This document shows positions 17,549 through 28,975 of a DNA stretch of 64,000 nt, piece by piece. How positions within the stretch are numbered: the first letter of the stretch is position 1; every line of letters starts with the position of its first letter. Made by a program: the position numbers and the translations under genes. The DNA is taken from positions 744,001 to 808,000 of the forward strand of contig NZ_FNTX01000002.1 in the NCBI RefSeq assembly GCF_900105765.1. Reading direction: 5' to 3'. This DNA is from Ruania alba. GTDB taxonomy: Bacteria > Actinomycetota > Actinomycetes > Actinomycetales > Beutenbergiaceae. The notes under the pieces were generated by a model. It was not told the origin of the DNA, did not search any database, and worked only from the letters and a program-made list of their open reading frames with translations.

Positions 17549-20500
17549 TCAGTTCATGGCGTACCGCCTGATACGCACTCCGAGCATCAGCAGGAGTAGG
17601 GCGGCCGCGAGATAGATCGGCGGCGCCGAAGCCCCGGTAGCAGCAAGCTCGGACCCGTCCGACGAATCGGTGGGAACCGCACCCCCACCCGTTCCCTCAG
17701 TGGAGACGGGACCGCCGCTGCTCGGGCCGGCCGTGCCAGGAGTCAGCGTACCGACCCCTCGACCGGGTCCACCGGTGCCGGAACCTGAGGATCCTGATCC
17801 GTTGGTGCCGTCGGTCCCGTCGGTTCCATCGGTCCCGTCGGTGCCGTCAGTTCCGTCAGTTCCGTCGGTTCCATCGGTGCCGTCGGTTCCATCGGTGCCG
17901 TCGGTTCCATCGGTCCCGTCGGTGCCGTCAGTTCCGTCGGTGCCGTCGGTCCCGTCGGTTCCATCGGTGCCGTCGGTTCCATCGGCTCCATCGGTGCCGT
18001 CGGTTCCATCGGTTCCATCGGTGCCGTCGGTTCCATCGGTGCCGTCGGTTCCATCGGTCCCGTTAGTAGCTTCACCGATCGCGTCAGTGACGGCATCGAC
18101 AACCTCACTGACCGTGTCAGTGACCTCCTCGAAAACCGGAGCAATGACATCCCGGACGTCCTCGGTCACATCACCAACAGTGTCCGTCACGTCATCCGTG
18201 GCCCCACCAACAGTGTCAGTCACATCATCCGTAGCTTCACCAACGGAGTCAGTCACATCACCCACGGTGTCGGTCACCTCTTCGGCAACCGGACCAACGA
18301 CATCCCGAACACCGTCCGTGACTCCACCAACGGAGTCAGTCACATCATCCGTGGCCTCACCAACGGTGTCAGTCACATCATCCGTGGCCTCACCAACAGT
18401 GTCAGTCACATCATCCGTGGCCCCACCAACCGTGTCAGTCACATCATCCGTAGCTTCACCAACGGAGTCAGTCACATCACCCACGGTGTCGGTCACCTCT
18501 TCGGCAACCGGACCAACGACATCCCGAACACCGTCCGTGACTCCACCAACGGAGTCAGTCACATCATCCGTGGCCCCGCCAACGGTGTCGGTCACATCAT
18601 CCGTGGCCCCGCCAACGGTGTCGGTCACATCATCCGTGGCCCCGCCAACGGTGTCGGTCACATCATCCGTGGCCCCGCCAACAGTGTCAGTCACATCATC
18701 GGTGGCCTCACCAACAGTGTCGGTCACATCATCGGTGGCCTCACCAACAGTGTCAGTCACATCATCCGTGGCCCCACCAACCGTGTCAGTCACATCATCC
18801 GTAGCTTCACCAACGGAGTCAGTCACATCACCCACGGTGTCGGTCACCTCTTCGGCAACCGGACCAACGACATCCCGAACACCGTCCGTGACTCCACCAA
18901 CGGAGTCAGTCACATCATCGGTGGCCTCACCAACGGTGTCAGTCACATCATCGGTGGCCTCACCAACAGTGTCAGTCACATCATCCGTAGCCCCACCAAC
19001 CGTGTCAGTCACATCACCCACGGTGTCGGTCACCTCTTCGGTGGCCCCGCCAACGGTGTCGGTCACATCATCCGTAGTTTCACCCACGGTGTCGGTCACA
19101 TCATCGGTGGCCTCACCAACGGTGTCGGTCACATCATCCGTAGCTTCACCCACGGTGTCGGTCACATCATCGGTGGCCCCGCCAACGGTGTCGGTCACAT
19201 CATCCGTAGCTTCACCCACGGTGTCGGTCACATCATCGGTGGCCTCACCAACGGTGTCGGTCACATCATCCGTAGCTTCACCCACGGTGTCGGTCACATC
19301 ATCGGTGGCCTCACCAACAGTGTCAGTCACATCATCGGTGGCCTCACCCACGGTGTCGGTCACATCATCGGTGGCCTCACCCACGGTGTCGGTCACATCA
19401 TCGGTGGCCTCACCAACAGTGTCAGTCACATCATCGGTGGCCTCACCAACAGTGTCAGTCACATCATCGGTGGCCTCACCAACAGTGTCAGTCACATCAT
19501 CGGTGGCCTCACCAACAGTGTCAGTCACATCATCGGTGGCCTCACCAACAGTGTCAGTCACATCATCGGTGGCCTCACCAACAGTGTCAGTCACATCATC
19601 CGTGGCCTCACCAACAGTGTCAGTCACATCATCCGTGGCCTCACCAACAGTGTCAGTCACATCATCCGTGGCCTCACCAACAGTGTCAGTCACATCACCC
19701 ACGGTGTCGGTCACCTCTTCGGCAACCGGACCAACGACATCCCGAACACCGTCCGTGACTCCACCAACAGTGTCAGTCACATCATCCGTGGCCCCACCAA
19801 CCGTGTCAGTCACATCGCCCACACCAGGCAACCCCGGCAGCTCAGGAACCTCAGGAGTCCCCGGAACCTCCGGCACACCAGGCAAACCAGGCAACACCGG
19901 CAGCGAGTCAACAACCTCACCCACCGGACCAGTCACCGAACCCACCAGATCACCAACATCCGGCAGCCCCGGCAGATCACCCAGACCAGGAAGACCCGGC
20001 AGGTCACCCAGCCCCGGCAGACCATCAATCACATCGCCCACACCAGGCAACCCCGGCAGCTCAGGAACCTCAGGAGTCCCCGGAACCTCCGGCACACCAG
20101 GCAAACCAGGCAACACCGGCAGCGAGTCAACAACCTCACCCACCGGACCAGTCACCGAACCCACCAGATCACCAACATCCGGCAGCCCCGGCAGATCACC
20201 CAGACCAGGAAGACCCGGCAGGTCACCCAGCCCCGGCAGACCATCAATCACATCGCCCACACCAGGCAACCCCGGCAGCTCAGGAACCTCAGGAGTCCCC
20301 GGAACCTCCGGCACACCAGGCAAACCAGGCAACACCGGCAGCGAGTCAACAACCTCACCCACCGGACCAGTCACCGAACCCACCAGATCACCAACATCCG
20401 GCAGCCCCGGCAGATCACCCAGACCAGGAAGACCCGGCAGGTCACCCAGCCCCGGCAGACCATCAATCACATCGCCCACACCAGGCAACCCCGGCAGCTC

Positions 20501-23500
20501 AGGAACCTCAGGAGTCCCCGGAACCTCCGGCACACCAGGCAAACCAGGCAACACCGGCAGCGAGTCAACAACCTCACCCACCGGACCAGTCACCGAACCC
20601 ACCAGATCACCAACATCCGGCAGCCCCGGCAGATCACCCAGACCAGGAAGACCCGGCAGGTCACCCAGCCCCGGCAGACCATCAATCACATCGCCCACAC
20701 CAGGCAACCCCGGCAGCTCAGGAACCTCAGGAGTCCCCGGAACCTCCGGCACACCAGGCAAACCAGGCAACACCGGCAGCGAGTCAACAACCTCACCCAC
20801 CGGACCAGTCACCGAACCCACCAGATCACCAACATCCGGCAGCCCCGGCAGATCACCCAGACCAGGAAGACCCGGCAGGTCACCCAGCCCCGGCAGACCA
20901 TCAATCACATCGCCCACACCAGGCAACCCCGGCAGCTCAGGAACCTCAGGAGTCCCCGGAACCTCCGGCACACCAGGCAAACCAGGCAACACCGGCAGCG
21001 AGTCAACAACCTCACCCACCGGACCAGTCACCGAACCCACCAGATCACCAACATCCGGCAGCCCCGGCAGATCACCCAGACCAGGAAGACCCGGCAGGTC
21101 ACCCAGCCCCGGCAGACCATCAATCACATCGCCCACACCAGGCAACCCCGGCAGCTCAGGAACCTCAGGAGTCCCCGGAACCTCCGGCACACCAGGCAAA
21201 CCAGGCAACACCGGCAGCGAGTCAACAACCTCACCCACCGGACCAGTCACCGAACCCACCAGATCACCAACATCCGGCAGCCCCGGCAGATCACCCAGAC
21301 CAGGAAGACCCGGCAGGTCACCCAGCCCCGGCAGACCATCAATCACATCGCCCACACCAGGCAACCCCGGCAGCTCAGGAACCTCAGGAGTCCCCGGAAC
21401 CTCCGGCACACCAGGCAAACCAGGCAACACCGGCAGCGAGTCAACAACCTCACCCACCGGACCAGTCACCGAACCCACCAGATCACCAACATCCGGCAGC
21501 CCCGGCAGATCACCCAGACCAGGAAGACCCGGCAGGTCACCCAGCCCCGGCAGACCATCAATCACATCGCCCACACCAGGCAACCCCGGCAGCTCAGGAA
21601 CCTCAGGAGTCCCCGGAACCTCCGGCACACCAGGCAAACCAGGCAACACCGGCAGCGAGTCAACAACCTCACCCACCGGACCAGTCACCGAACCCACCAG
21701 ATCACCAACATCCGGCAGCCCCGGCAGATCACCCAGACCAGGAAGACCCGGCAGGTCACCCAGCCCCGGCAGACCATCAATCACATCGCCCACACCAGGC
21801 AACCCCGGCAGCTCAGGAACCTCAGGAGTCCCCGGAACCTCCGGCACACCAGGCAAACCAGGCAACACCGGCAGCGAGTCAACAACCTCACCCACCGGAC
21901 CAGTCACCGAACCCACCAGATCACCAACATCCGGCAGCCCCGGCAGATCACCCAGACCAGGAAGACCCGGCAGGTCACCCAGCCCCGGCAGACCATCAAT
22001 CACATCGCCCACACCAGGCAACCCCGGCAGCTCAGGAACCTCAGGAGTCCCCGGAACCTCCGGCACACCAGGCAAACCAGGCAACACCGGCAGCGAGTCA
22101 ACAACCTCACCCACCGGACCAGTCACCGAACCCACCAGATCACCAACATCCGGCAGCCCCGGCAGATCACCCAGACCAGGAAGACCCGGCAGGTCACCCA
22201 GCCCCGGCAGACCATCAATCACATCGCCCACACCAGGCAACCCCGGCAGCTCAGGAACCTCAGGAGTCCCCGGAACCTCCGGCACACCAGGCAAACCAGG
22301 CAACACCGGCAGCGAGTCAACAACCTCACCCACCGGACCAGTCACCGAACCCACCAGATCACCAACATCCGGCAGCCCCGGCAGATCACCCAGACCAGGA
22401 AGACCCGGCAGGTCACCCAGCCCCGGCAGACCATCAATCACATCGCCCACACCAGGCAACCCCGGCAGCTCAGGAACCTCAGGAGTCCCCGGAACCTCCG
22501 GCACACCAGGCAAACCAGGCAACACCGGCAGCGAGTCAACAACCTCACCCACCGGACCAGTCACCGAACCCACCAGATCACCAACATCCGGCAGCCCCGG
22601 CAGATCACCCAGACCAGGAAGACCCGGCAGGTCACCCAGCCCCGGCAGACCATCAATCACATCGCCCACACCAGGCAACCCCGGCAGCTCAGGAACCTCA
22701 GGAGTCCCCGGAACCTCCGGCACACCAGGCAAACCAGGCAACACCGGCAGCGAGTCAACAACCTCACCCACCGGACCAGTCACCGAACCCACCAGATCAC
22801 CAACATCCGGCAGCCCCGGCAGATCACCCAGACCAGGAAGACCCGGCAGGTCACCCAGCCCCGGCAGACCATCAATCACATCGCCCACACCAGGCAACCC
22901 CGGCAGCTCAGGAACCTCAGGAGTCCCCGGAACCTCCGGCACACCAGGCAAACCAGGCAACACCGGCAGCGAGTCAACAACCTCACCCACCGGACCAGTC
23001 ACCGAACCCACCAGATCACCAACATCCGGCAGCCCCGGCAGATCACCCAGACCAGGAAGACCCGGCAGGTCACCCAGCCCCGGCAGACCATCAATCACAT
23101 CGCCCACACCAGGCAACCCCGGCAGCTCAGGAACCTCAGGAGTCCCCGGAACCTCCGGCACACCAGGCAAACCAGGCAACACCGGCAGCGAGTCAAGGAC
23201 CTCAGCAGGTGCCCCGGCCACATCCTCAACCGCACCACCAACGGAGTCAGTCACACCATCGGTCGACTCGACCACATCACCAGTAACACCGTCCGCAGCA
23301 CCAGTCACCGAATCAGCAACCTCACCAACCGGACCAGTCACCGAACCCACCAGATCACCGGCACCAGGCAACGAGCCCAGAACATCACCGGGAGCCCCGG
23401 CCACATCCTCAACCGCACCACCAACGGAGTCAGTCACACCATCGGTCGACTCGACCACATCACCAGTAACACCGTCCGCAGCACCAGTCACCGAATCAGC

Positions 23501-24874
23501 AACCTCACCAACCGGACCAGTCACCGAACCCACCAGATCACCGGCACCAGGCAACGAGCCCAGAACATCACCGGGAGCCCCGGCCACATCCTCAACCGCA
23601 CCACCAACGGAGTCAGTCACACCATCGGTCGACTCGACCACATCACCAGTAACACCGTCCGCAGCACCAGTCACCGAATCAGCAACCTCACCAACCGGAC
23701 CAGTCACCGAACCCACCAGATCACCGGCACCAGGCAACGAGCCCAGAACATCACCGGGAGCCCCGGCCACATCCTCAACCGCACCACCAACGGAGTCAGT
23801 CACACCATCGGTCGACTCGACCACATCACCAGTAACACCGTCCGCAGCACCAGTCACCGAATCAGCAACCTCACCAACCGGACCAGTCACCGAACCGACC
23901 AACCCACCAGCGCCAGGCGCCGTATTCCCGTTGGCCGGGTCATTCCCGTTGCCACCGTTCCCGTTGGCCGGGTCATTCCCGTTGCCACCGTTCCCGTTGG
24001 CCGGGTCATTCCCGTTGCCACCGTTCCCGTTGGCCGGGTCATTCCCGTTACCACCGTTCCCGTTGGCCGGGTCATTCCCGTTACCACCGTTCCCGTTGGC
24101 CGGGTCATTCCCGTTGCCACCGTTCCCGTTGGCCGGGTCATTCCCGTTACCACCGTTCCCGTTGGCCGGGTCATTCCCGTTACCACCGTTCCCGTTGGCC
24201 GGGTCATTCCCGTTACCACCGTTCCCGTTGGCCGGGTCATTCCCGTTACCACCGTTCCCGTTGGCCGGGTCATTCCCGTTACCACCGTTCCCGTTGGCCG
24301 GGTCAAGGGCCTCTTGCACTACCCCGGACACATCGTCGACCGCGCCCGCGGCTGCCCGATCCACGGCCTGCACCGTCTCTGAGCCCAACACCTCACCGAC
24401 AACAGCACACGCACAATTGCCATTGCCGTGATTCTCGTTTGCCGCGGACTCACCGGACTGCGCCGCCGCATCGACCTCAGCCTCAGCCGCGACCTCAGCC
24501 TCGGCCGCACCCGATGTCTGTCCGGACTCCGTGCGCTCAGCTGCCGCGGAGACCGTCTCGTCGACCGTCGTGACGGCACTGGCATCAGCCTCGTTGCTCT
24601 CGACTTCGACGGCGACTTCACCTTGCTCGCCGCCGGACGCATCCGCACCTGCGGATGACTCACCTTCCTCACCGGTGAGAACTTCGGTGACTTCATCGAC
24701 AACTGAACCTCCGCCTTCGGACTCACCTTGTGAGTTCGATTCAACGGGTGCTGTGTCGAGAAGTCCACCAATCGCGTCGTCACCTGTTGCGGCGCTTGCA
24801 GCGCCAGCACCGATGACCACGAGTCCCCCGGTCAGGAGCGCCGTTTGGACGGCGCGCCTGACATAGATTCGCAT
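17549..24874 (-). CDS. Giant repetitive sortase-anchored surface protein (2441 aa, LAATG)
   Basis: Start ATG at 24874 with CAGGAG seven to eight bases upstream; an upstream in-frame start at 24904 lacks support. Signal peptide: [20 protein letters not shown] ending AASA. Order of parts, N to C: acidic low-complexity region with an NCACAVVG cysteine pair; about 11 copies of [11 protein letters not shown]; four 61-aa repeats; 15 complete 73-aa Pro/Gly repeats ([20 protein letters not shown] and similar); a long region built on the 11-mer [11 protein letters not shown]; a Gly-Thr-Asp triplet array; then LAATG, a hydrophobic helix and a positively charged tail (RIRRYAMN). LAxTG is the motif preferred by class E sortases of actinobacteria, so wall anchoring is expected. 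It lies 82 bases after surface protein A on the same strand, presumably in one operon. Function unknown; a surface fibre or matrix component is inferred. Confidence 0.85.
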   Translation of the reverse strand: MRIYVRRAVQTALLTGGLVVIGAGAASAATGDDAIGGLLDTAPVESNSQGESEGGGSVVDEVTEVLTGEEGESSAGADASGGEQGEVAVEVESNEADASAVTTVDETVSAAAERTESGQTSGAAEAEVAAEAEVDAAAQSGESAANENHGNGNCACAVVGEVLGSETVQAVDRAAAGAVDDVSGVVQEALDPANGNGGNGNDPANGNGGNGNDPANGNGGNGNDPANGNGGNGNDPANGNGGNGNDPANGNGGNGNDPANGNGGNGNDPANGNGGNGNDPANGNGGNGNDPANGNGGNGNDPANGNGGNGNDPANGNTAPGAGGLVGSVTGPVGEVADSVTGAADGVTGDVVESTDGVTDSVGGAVEDVAGAPGDVLGSLPGAGDLVGSVTGPVGEVADSVTGAADGVTGDVVESTDGVTDSVGGAVEDVAGAPGDVLGSLPGAGDLVGSVTGPVGEVADSVTGAADGVTGDVVESTDGVTDSVGGAVEDVAGAPGDVLGSLPGAGDLVGSVTGPVGEVADSVTGAADGVTGDVVESTDGVTDSVGGAVEDVAGAPAEVLDSLPVLPGLPGVPEVPGTPEVPELPGLPGVGDVIDGLPGLGDLPGLPGLGDLPGLPDVGDLVGSVTGPVGEVVDSLPVLPGLPGVPEVPGTPEVPELPGLPGVGDVIDGLPGLGDLPGLPGLGDLPGLPDVGDLVGSVTGPVGEVVDSLPVLPGLPGVPEVPGTPEVPELPGLPGVGDVIDGLPGLGDLPGLPGLGDLPGLPDVGDLVGSVTGPVGEVVDSLPVLPGLPGVPEVPGTPEVPELPGLPGVGDVIDGLPGLGDLPGLPGLGDLPGLPDVGDLVGSVTGPVGEVVDSLPVLPGLPGVPEVPGTPEVPELPGLPGVGDVIDGLPGLGDLPGLPGLGDLPGLPDVGDLVGSVTGPVGEVVDSLPVLPGLPGVPEVPGTPEVPELPGLPGVGDVIDGLPGLGDLPGLPGLGDLPGLPDVGDLVGSVTGPVGEVVDSLPVLPGLPGVPEVPGTPEVPELPGLPGVGDVIDGLPGLGDLPGLPGLGDLPGLPDVGDLVGSVTGPVGEVVDSLPVLPGLPGVPEVPGTPEVPELPGLPGVGDVIDGLPGLGDLPGLPGLGDLPGLPDVGDLVGSVTGPVGEVVDSLPVLPGLPGVPEVPGTPEVPELPGLPGVGDVIDGLPGLGDLPGLPGLGDLPGLPDVGDLVGSVTGPVGEVVDSLPVLPGLPGVPEVPGTPEVPELPGLPGVGDVIDGLPGLGDLPGLPGLGDLPGLPDVGDLVGSVTGPVGEVVDSLPVLPGLPGVPEVPGTPEVPELPGLPGVGDVIDGLPGLGDLPGLPGLGDLPGLPDVGDLVGSVTGPVGEVVDSLPVLPGLPGVPEVPGTPEVPELPGLPGVGDVIDGLPGLGDLPGLPGLGDLPGLPDVGDLVGSVTGPVGEVVDSLPVLPGLPGVPEVPGTPEVPELPGLPGVGDVIDGLPGLGDLPGLPGLGDLPGLPDVGDLVGSVTGPVGEVVDSLPVLPGLPGVPEVPGTPEVPELPGLPGVGDVIDGLPGLGDLPGLPGLGDLPGLPDVGDLVGSVTGPVGEVVDSLPVLPGLPGVPEVPGTPEVPELPGLPGVGDVIDGLPGLGDLPGLPGLGDLPGLPDVGDLVGSVTGPVGEVVDSLPVLPGLPGVPEVPGTPEVPELPGLPGVGDVTDTVGGATDDVTDTVGGVTDGVRDVVGPVAEEVTDTVGDVTDTVGEATDDVTDTVGEATDDVTDTVGEATDDVTDTVGEATDDVTDTVGEATDDVTDTVGEATDDVTDTVGEATDDVTDTVGEATDDVTDTVGEATDDVTDTVGEATDDVTDTVGEATDDVTDTVGEATDDVTDTVGEATDDVTDTVGEATDDVTDTVGEATDDVTDTVGGATDDVTDTVGEATDDVTDTVGEATDDVTDTVGETTDDVTDTVGGATEEVTDTVGDVTDTVGGATDDVTDTVGEATDDVTDTVGEATDDVTDSVGGVTDGVRDVVGPVAEEVTDTVGDVTDSVGEATDDVTDTVGGATDDVTDTVGEATDDVTDTVGEATDDVTDTVGGATDDVTDTVGGATDDVTDTVGGATDDVTDTVGGATDDVTDSVGGVTDGVRDVVGPVAEEVTDTVGDVTDSVGEATDDVTDTVGGATDDVTDTVGEATDDVTDTVGEATDDVTDSVGGVTDGVRDVVGPVAEEVTDTVGDVTDSVGEATDDVTDTVGGATDDVTDTVGDVTEDVRDVIAPVFEEVTDTVSEVVDAVTDAIGEATNGTDGTDGTDGTDGTDGTDGTDGTDGADGTDGTDGTDGTDGTDGTDGTDGTDGTDGTDGTDGTDGTDGTDGTDGTDGTDGTDGTDGTNGSGSSGSGTGGPGRGVGTLTPGTAGPSSGGPVSTEGTGGGAVPTDSSDGSELAATGASAPPIYLAAALLLLMLGVRIRRYAMN
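17802..18065 (-). repeat. Gly-Thr-Asp triplet array in giant 1
   Basis: About 30 consecutive TDG (Gly-Thr-Asp) triplets with synonymous codon variation, interrupted once by an Ala. It precedes the wall-anchor region of the protein. Confidence 0.9.
18175..19810 (-). repeat. 33-bp repeat array encoding [11 protein letters not shown]-type 11-mers
   Basis: Mostly 33-base units coding for an 11-residue motif alternating EATDD, GATDD or TTDD with VTDTVG. Spaced through it is a longer insert carrying [19 protein letters not shown]. Units differ by few bases. Confidence 0.9.
19811..23095 (-). repeat. 15 tandem copies of a 219-bp unit
   Basis: The landmark CACATCGCCC recurs at 19811, 20030, 20249 and onward to 23096, exactly 219 bases apart, giving 15 complete units and a partial sixteenth. 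By eye the units look identical in sequence. Each codes for 73 aa. Confidence 0.92.
23211..23926 (-). repeat. Four tandem copies of a 183-bp unit
   Basis: GCCCCGGCCACATCC recurs at 23211, 23394, 23577 and 23760. Each unit codes for 61 aa containing [20 protein letters not shown]; the copies are nearly identical. Confidence 0.9.
23924..24305 (-). repeat. 33-bp array encoding [11 protein letters not shown]
   Basis: About eleven and a half 33-base units in a row, differing only at a synonymous base (GTTGCC versus GTTACC on the plus strand). Asn/Gly-rich flexible segment of giant 1. Confidence 0.9.
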
Positions 24875-24900
24875 CAAAGATCTCCTGACTTGTGGATGAC

Positions 24901-24917
24901 GCACCCGTACCGGGTGC
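24901..24917. other. Intercistronic hairpin between surface protein A and giant 1
   Basis: GCACCCG TAC CGGGTGC: 7-base arms, 3-base loop, in the 82-base gap. The equivalent gap of the second module also has a short hairpin. Could attenuate or stabilise the downstream message. Confidence 0.4.
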
Positions 24918-24956
24918 CAAACGCGCGCCGGTCTCAGGGACCAGCCGTGTCATCCG

Positions 24957-26396
24957 TCAGTCAGGAGAGATGACGACGTCGAGAATGACGTCGAGGAAAG
25001 ACCACATCGCGCCCGCTCCCACCTGCGTGGAGCTCGTGGGCGGCGAGAAGTGCTCGTGATGTCCGATCGTCGCGACCGAGGCTGAGCCAGCGGCGGTCGG
25101 CCCATACGCGACACCTGTCGACACCATCCCGTCAGTTGGGACGGTGAAGCCCGCACGCTCCGGCGCCTGCGTCGGCACCATCTGCTGCACCGGGGCGGCA
25201 ATCTCGTTCGTGGGGAGCGCTACCGACTGCGGCACGTCGTGAATCGTCGCAGTGACCGGGTGCAGCACGGTGCCGCCAGCTGGGGCAGCATCAGTCGCGG
25301 GCTTATCTGCCGTCGCGTGTGCGACCCTCAAGGGCTCAGCGATCGAAGCTGTCGTTGGCGTCGTCGCTGGTGCACGATCGACGACCGCGAACGCTTCAGT
25401 CGCCGCGACCGCGTCGTCAACTAGCGAGATGCCCACGGTCGACTTCACATCATTGAGCGGGCTCAACACGGTGTTACCGACGGGTGCAGTGAGCGCCACG
25501 ACCGGCTCAGCGAGTGCCACGACCGGCTCAGTGAGCGCTACGACCGGCTCGAGCACCGGGTCCAGAACTGGGCGCACAGGCTCGAGGACCGGGTCAAAGG
25601 ATGCGACCACCGGCTCGAGCGCGCCATCCACCACCGGCACCATGGAGACCAGGTCGGTGATCGGTCCGGGGGTCGGCTCCTCGGACTCCGAGACGACGAT
25701 CAGCAAGACATCCCCGGCGATGTCGGTGGGCACTGACTCCGTCCGAGGTTCTGAGGACTCCGACTCCACCGCGGCCTGGTCCGTGTGAGCACCATTGCTC
25801 GCTGGCTCGACCTCGGCTTCTGCCTCGATGTCACTGGTACCTGAGGGGGCCACCGGCTCTGCTGCCTCGACCACTGGCTCGACCACATCGGCCAGGTCGG
25901 CAACAGGTTCAGTGGCTTCGCTGACCTCTTCGGTGACCGCAGCGGCCGGCTCCGTGACGTGCTCGACCACTTCGTTTACCGGTTCGGTCGCCTGCTCGAG
26001 GACCTCGCCGGCCCCACCGGCCACCTCAGCCACCGGCTCGCTCGCGGCGGCAACCGGCTCCTCAGCGGGCGCCGCTTCCTCAGCAGGCGCCGCTTCCTCA
26101 GCGGCTGCGGCCTCCGGCTCTACATCCTCGGCAGCAGCGGCGCCGTCGCCAGCCTCAGCTGACGCGGCCGGCTCATTGCTAACGTCAGCCACCTCGTCAA
26201 CGACGTCTGTCGCGTCATCGACCACATCGGTCGCGTCGCCGAGCAGTCCACCCACGGGGGAGTCGTCCGCAGATGCCGCGGTGCTGAATGCCGCGCCGAG
26301 GACGACAGCACCGAAGAAGGTCATCATGCAGCGCAGGGCCCAGCGCAGCGAACGGCGCGCGCCGCCCCGCTGCTGACCTTCTGTGCTGCTGCGCAT
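24957..26396 (-). CDS. Secreted Ala/Val/Glu-rich surface-associated protein A
   Basis: About 479 aa from the ATG at 26396 (MRSSTEGQQRGGARRSLRWA), which follows AGGGGA eight bases upstream; an in-frame ATG at 26432 overlaps a likely -10 box. The signal peptide has an RRSLRWALRC basic part and a hydrophobic core ending AASA. The N-terminal mature region (GDATDVVDDATDVVDEVADV) resembles the 11-mer repeats of the giant downstream. The middle is acidic and Ala-rich with heptad-like Val/Glu/Pro repeats (ALTEPVVALAEPVVALTAPV). The C-terminus ends FLDVILDVVISPD, almost as in paralogue B. No membrane anchor or sortase motif is present. Giant 1 follows after 82 bases. No family recognised; probable partner of the giant protein by context. 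Confidence 0.75.
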   Translation of the reverse strand: MRSSTEGQQRGGARRSLRWALRCMMTFFGAVVLGAAFSTAASADDSPVGGLLGDATDVVDDATDVVDEVADVSNEPAASAEAGDGAAAAEDVEPEAAAAEEAAPAEEAAPAEEPVAAASEPVAEVAGGAGEVLEQATEPVNEVVEHVTEPAAAVTEEVSEATEPVADLADVVEPVVEAAEPVAPSGTSDIEAEAEVEPASNGAHTDQAAVESESSEPRTESVPTDIAGDVLLIVVSESEEPTPGPITDLVSMVPVVDGALEPVVASFDPVLEPVRPVLDPVLEPVVALTEPVVALAEPVVALTAPVGNTVLSPLNDVKSTVGISLVDDAVAATEAFAVVDRAPATTPTTASIAEPLRVAHATADKPATDAAPAGGTVLHPVTATIHDVPQSVALPTNEIAAPVQQMVPTQAPERAGFTVPTDGMVSTGVAYGPTAAGSASVATIGHHEHFSPPTSSTQVGAGAMWSFLDVILDVVISPD

Positions 26397-26430
26397 CTGG
26401 GATTTCCCCTCACTCTCCCTTGGCAGTGTC

Positions 26431-26458
26431 ATGTTACTCACATCACACAACCGTGCAA
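26431..26458 (-). promoter_or_regulatory. Candidate promoter of surface module 1
   Basis: On the minus strand: TTGCAC, 16 bases, TAACAT. The same arrangement (TTGCAC, 16 bases, TAGCAT) with a nearly identical spacer precedes paralogue B. Conservation between two diverged copies supports a regulatory role. The -10 box overlaps an upstream in-frame ATG, so that ATG cannot be the start if this promoter is used. Confidence 0.45.
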
Positions 26459-26602
26459 GCAGGGCGCAGATGAACATCAGGTGACGGACGGGTCGAGTGG
26501 CGGTGACCTCTGCGTGGCGAGTGCCACAGCACGCACGCGCACGAGCGTGAAAGACTTGCAACGATGCGCTCGAGCGGCGGGCGTGCGAGGAATGGAGGTC
26601 CG

Positions 26603-27964
26603 ATGAACATCTCACCCCAGCGATCGCCCGACCCCGCCGCCGCTGCCGCCGACGGCGCCACGACGCCTGGGGTGGGCACGCGCCTGGACCCGTGGCTGGG
26701 CCACTACGCCAACCGGACCCACGGGATGAAGGCGTCCGAGATCCGTGCTCTGTTCGCCGTCGCCAACCGCCCCGAGGTGGTCTCCCTGGCAGGCGGCATG
26801 CCCTTCCTGGCCGGTCTCCCGCTGGAGACCATCAGTGAGGTGACAGCAAAGCTACTCGCCGAGCGGGGCGCCGTCGCCCTGCAATACGGGTCCGGACAGG
26901 GTGAGGAGGCGTTCCGGGAGCAGATCCTCGAGGTGATGCGGGCGGAGCACATCCGTGCCCACTCTGATGACGTCGTGGTCACCACCGGCTCCCAGCAGGC
27001 ACTGGATCTGGTCACCCGGATATTCATCGACCCGGGTGACGTGATCGTGGCCGAGGCGCCCAGCTACGTCGGCGCTCTCGGCGTGTTCCGCGCCTACCAG
27101 GCCGATGTGGTGCACGCGCCGATGGATGCCGACGGGCTCATACCGGAGGCACTCGAGGAGTCACTCGCGGATCTCGCCGCCCAGGGCAGGACGGTGAAAC
27201 TGCTCTATACGGTGCCGAACTTCCACAATCCCGGCGGGGTCACCCTGAGCCGAGAACGGCGGCCACAGATCGTGGAGATCGCCCAGCGTTTCGGTGTGCT
27301 GATCCTTGAGGACAACCCCTACGGCCTGCTCGGATTCGACGAGGACCCGCTCCCAGCGCTGCACACGTACGCACCGGAGAGCGTGATCTACCTCGGGTCC
27401 TTCTCCAAGACCTTCGCCCCCGGATACCGGGTCGGTTGGGCCCTCGCCCCGCACGCGGTCCGGGAGCGCCTCGTGCTCGCCGCCGAATCCGCGATCCTGT
27501 GCCCGTCGATGATGAGCCAGCTGTCCATCTCCACGTACCTGTCCACATGCGACTGGCGCGGTCAGATCAAGTCCTTCCGTGAGGTCTACCGTGAGCGCCG
27601 GGACGCGATGATCGGTGCGCTCGCCGAGTTCCTTCCCACGGCATCCTGGACGCACCCGCGCGGCGGCTTCTATACGTGGGTCCAGATGCCCGAGGGCCTC
27701 GACACGCAGGACATGCTTCCCCGCGCCGTCACCGAGCTGGTGGCGTACGTGCCGGGCACCGCCTTCTATGCCGACGGACAGGGCAAGGAGTTCATGCGGC
27801 TCTCGTACTGCTACCCGACACCGGAACGCATCCGGGAAGGCGTTCGGCGCCTGTCCACCGTGGTGAACAACGAGCTGGACCTGGTGCGCATCTTCGGCAC
27901 CTCCGGCGGTGTCGGCGCTGCCGGTGGCGCCGGTGTAGACGCTCCCGGACCCGACCAGACCTGA
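26603..27964 (+). CDS. PLP-dependent aminotransferase (class I/II fold, MocR/2-aminoadipate type)
   Basis: 453 aa from the ATG at 26603, preceded by GGAGG. Fold-type I signatures: SLAGGMPFLAGLP near the N-terminus, LQYGSGQGEEAFR, TTGSQQALDLV, the NFHNPGG loop, EDNPYGLL and the PLP lysine in YLGSFSKTFAPGYRVGWALAP. Related enzymes transfer amino groups between 2-oxo acids such as 2-aminoadipate or aromatic/branched substrates; the exact substrate cannot be told. The gene is on the plus strand between minus-strand surface genes, 11 bases before the ddl-like gene, with which it forms an operon. A remnant of its first codons occurs again near 37940. Confidence 0.85.
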   Translation: MNISPQRSPDPAAAAADGATTPGVGTRLDPWLGHYANRTHGMKASEIRALFAVANRPEVVSLAGGMPFLAGLPLETISEVTAKLLAERGAVALQYGSGQGEEAFREQILEVMRAEHIRAHSDDVVVTTGSQQALDLVTRIFIDPGDVIVAEAPSYVGALGVFRAYQADVVHAPMDADGLIPEALEESLADLAAQGRTVKLLYTVPNFHNPGGVTLSRERRPQIVEIAQRFGVLILEDNPYGLLGFDEDPLPALHTYAPESVIYLGSFSKTFAPGYRVGWALAPHAVRERLVLAAESAILCPSMMSQLSISTYLSTCDWRGQIKSFREVYRERRDAMIGALAEFLPTASWTHPRGGFYTWVQMPEGLDTQDMLPRAVTELVAYVPGTAFYADGQGKEFMRLSYCYPTPERIREGVRRLSTVVNNELDLVRIFGTSGGVGAAGGAGVDAPGPDQT

Positions 27965-27975
27965 GGAGGCCTGAG

Positions 27976-28968
27976 TTGCCCGCAGTACAGCCCGACGCCG
28001 TCCCGTCCGTCTCCCATCAGGCCGACCCGTTGGAGGTGCTCATCCTCGCGGGCGGGCTCTCCCATGAGCGTGAGGTCTCGGTCAGGTCCGGTCGGCGAGT
28101 AGCCGAAGCCCTCCGCTCTGCCGGCGCTTCTGCCACCGTGCACGACCTGGACACCAGCCTGTTGGACTTCCTGCACACGGCCCGACCGGACGTCGTCTGG
28201 CCGCTGCTGCACGGCTCCACGGGCGAGGACGGGGCGATCCGTGATTTGCTCGCCCTCGCCGGTGTGCCGTACGTGGGCACAGACTCTGCCGGGGCACGGA
28301 TCACCTGGTCCAAGCCGGTCGCGGCATCCATGATGCGCCGTGCTGGAGCACGCACACCTGAATCGGCGACTCTGCCGCAGAGCCTGTTCCGCGAGGTCGG
28401 CGCCCGCGCCGTGCTGGGACGCGTGGTGAGCCGCCTCCCGTTGCCCCTGGTGGTCAAGCCCGCGATGGGTGGCTCAGCGCTCGGGGTGACGGTGGTGACC
28501 GATCCCGAGCACCTGCCGCAGGCCATGGTGCATTGCTTCTCCTATGGCGAGACGGCACTGATCGAACGCGCAGTGGAGGGGACCGAGCTGGCGGTCTCGG
28601 TCGTGGACAACGGTGCAGGCCCACGGGCACTGCCGGCGGTCGAGATCGTGACGGACGGGCCCTACGACTACGACGCGCGGTACAACGCCGGGCGCACCGA
28701 GTACTTTGCCCCCGCACGGCTCTCCGCCGAACAGGCCCGAGCTGCCGCAGAGCTGGCTGTGCTCGCCCACCAGACCCTGGGTTTGCAACACCTGTCCCGC
28801 ACGGACATGATCGTCGACCCCGACGGCCTCCCATGGTTCCTCGAGGCGAACGTCGCCCCGGGAATGACCGAGACAAGCTTGTTCCCGCAAGCCGTGCGAG
28901 CCGCAGAGGACTCGATCGACCGGCTCTATCTGGAACTGGCATACGCGGGCCAGCGCGCGCAGCGCTGA
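27976..28968 (+). CDS. D-alanine-D-alanine ligase family protein (ATP-grasp)
   Basis: 330 aa with a TTG start at 27976, preceded by GAGGAGG; a start in the other frames is not credible. Visible: ILAGGLSHEREVSVRSGRRV (N-terminal Ddl motif), VWPLLHGSTGEDGAIR, LPLVVKPAMGGSALGVTVV (ATP-grasp lysine region) and RTDMIVDPDGLPWFLEANVAPGMTETSLFPQA (metal-binding Glu/Asn and C-terminal motif). It probably joins D-Ala residues for peptidoglycan. A second, housekeeping Ddl may exist elsewhere, since this origin-proximal paralogue accompanies the aminotransferase. Its last ~100 codons are present again at ~38015-38317. Confidence 0.85.
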   Translation: MPAVQPDAVPSVSHQADPLEVLILAGGLSHEREVSVRSGRRVAEALRSAGASATVHDLDTSLLDFLHTARPDVVWPLLHGSTGEDGAIRDLLALAGVPYVGTDSAGARITWSKPVAASMMRRAGARTPESATLPQSLFREVGARAVLGRVVSRLPLPLVVKPAMGGSALGVTVVTDPEHLPQAMVHCFSYGETALIERAVEGTELAVSVVDNGAGPRALPAVEIVTDGPYDYDARYNAGRTEYFAPARLSAEQARAAAELAVLAHQTLGLQHLSRTDMIVDPDGLPWFLEANVAPGMTETSLFPQAVRAAEDSIDRLYLELAYAGQRAQR

Positions 28969-28975
28969 GCGCCGA

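Noticed and set aside
17549-24306. CRISPR array
   Set aside because: The repeats are directly adjacent, in frame and without unique spacers; no cas genes are nearby.
17670-24431. A 2253-aa open frame on the plus strand opposite giant 1
   Set aside because: It is the antisense shadow of a repeat array: repeats whose length is a multiple of 3 keep all frames stop-free. It has no signal peptide, no ribosome binding site and only Pro/Ser/Thr repeats; the minus-strand frame has a complete secretion and anchoring layout.
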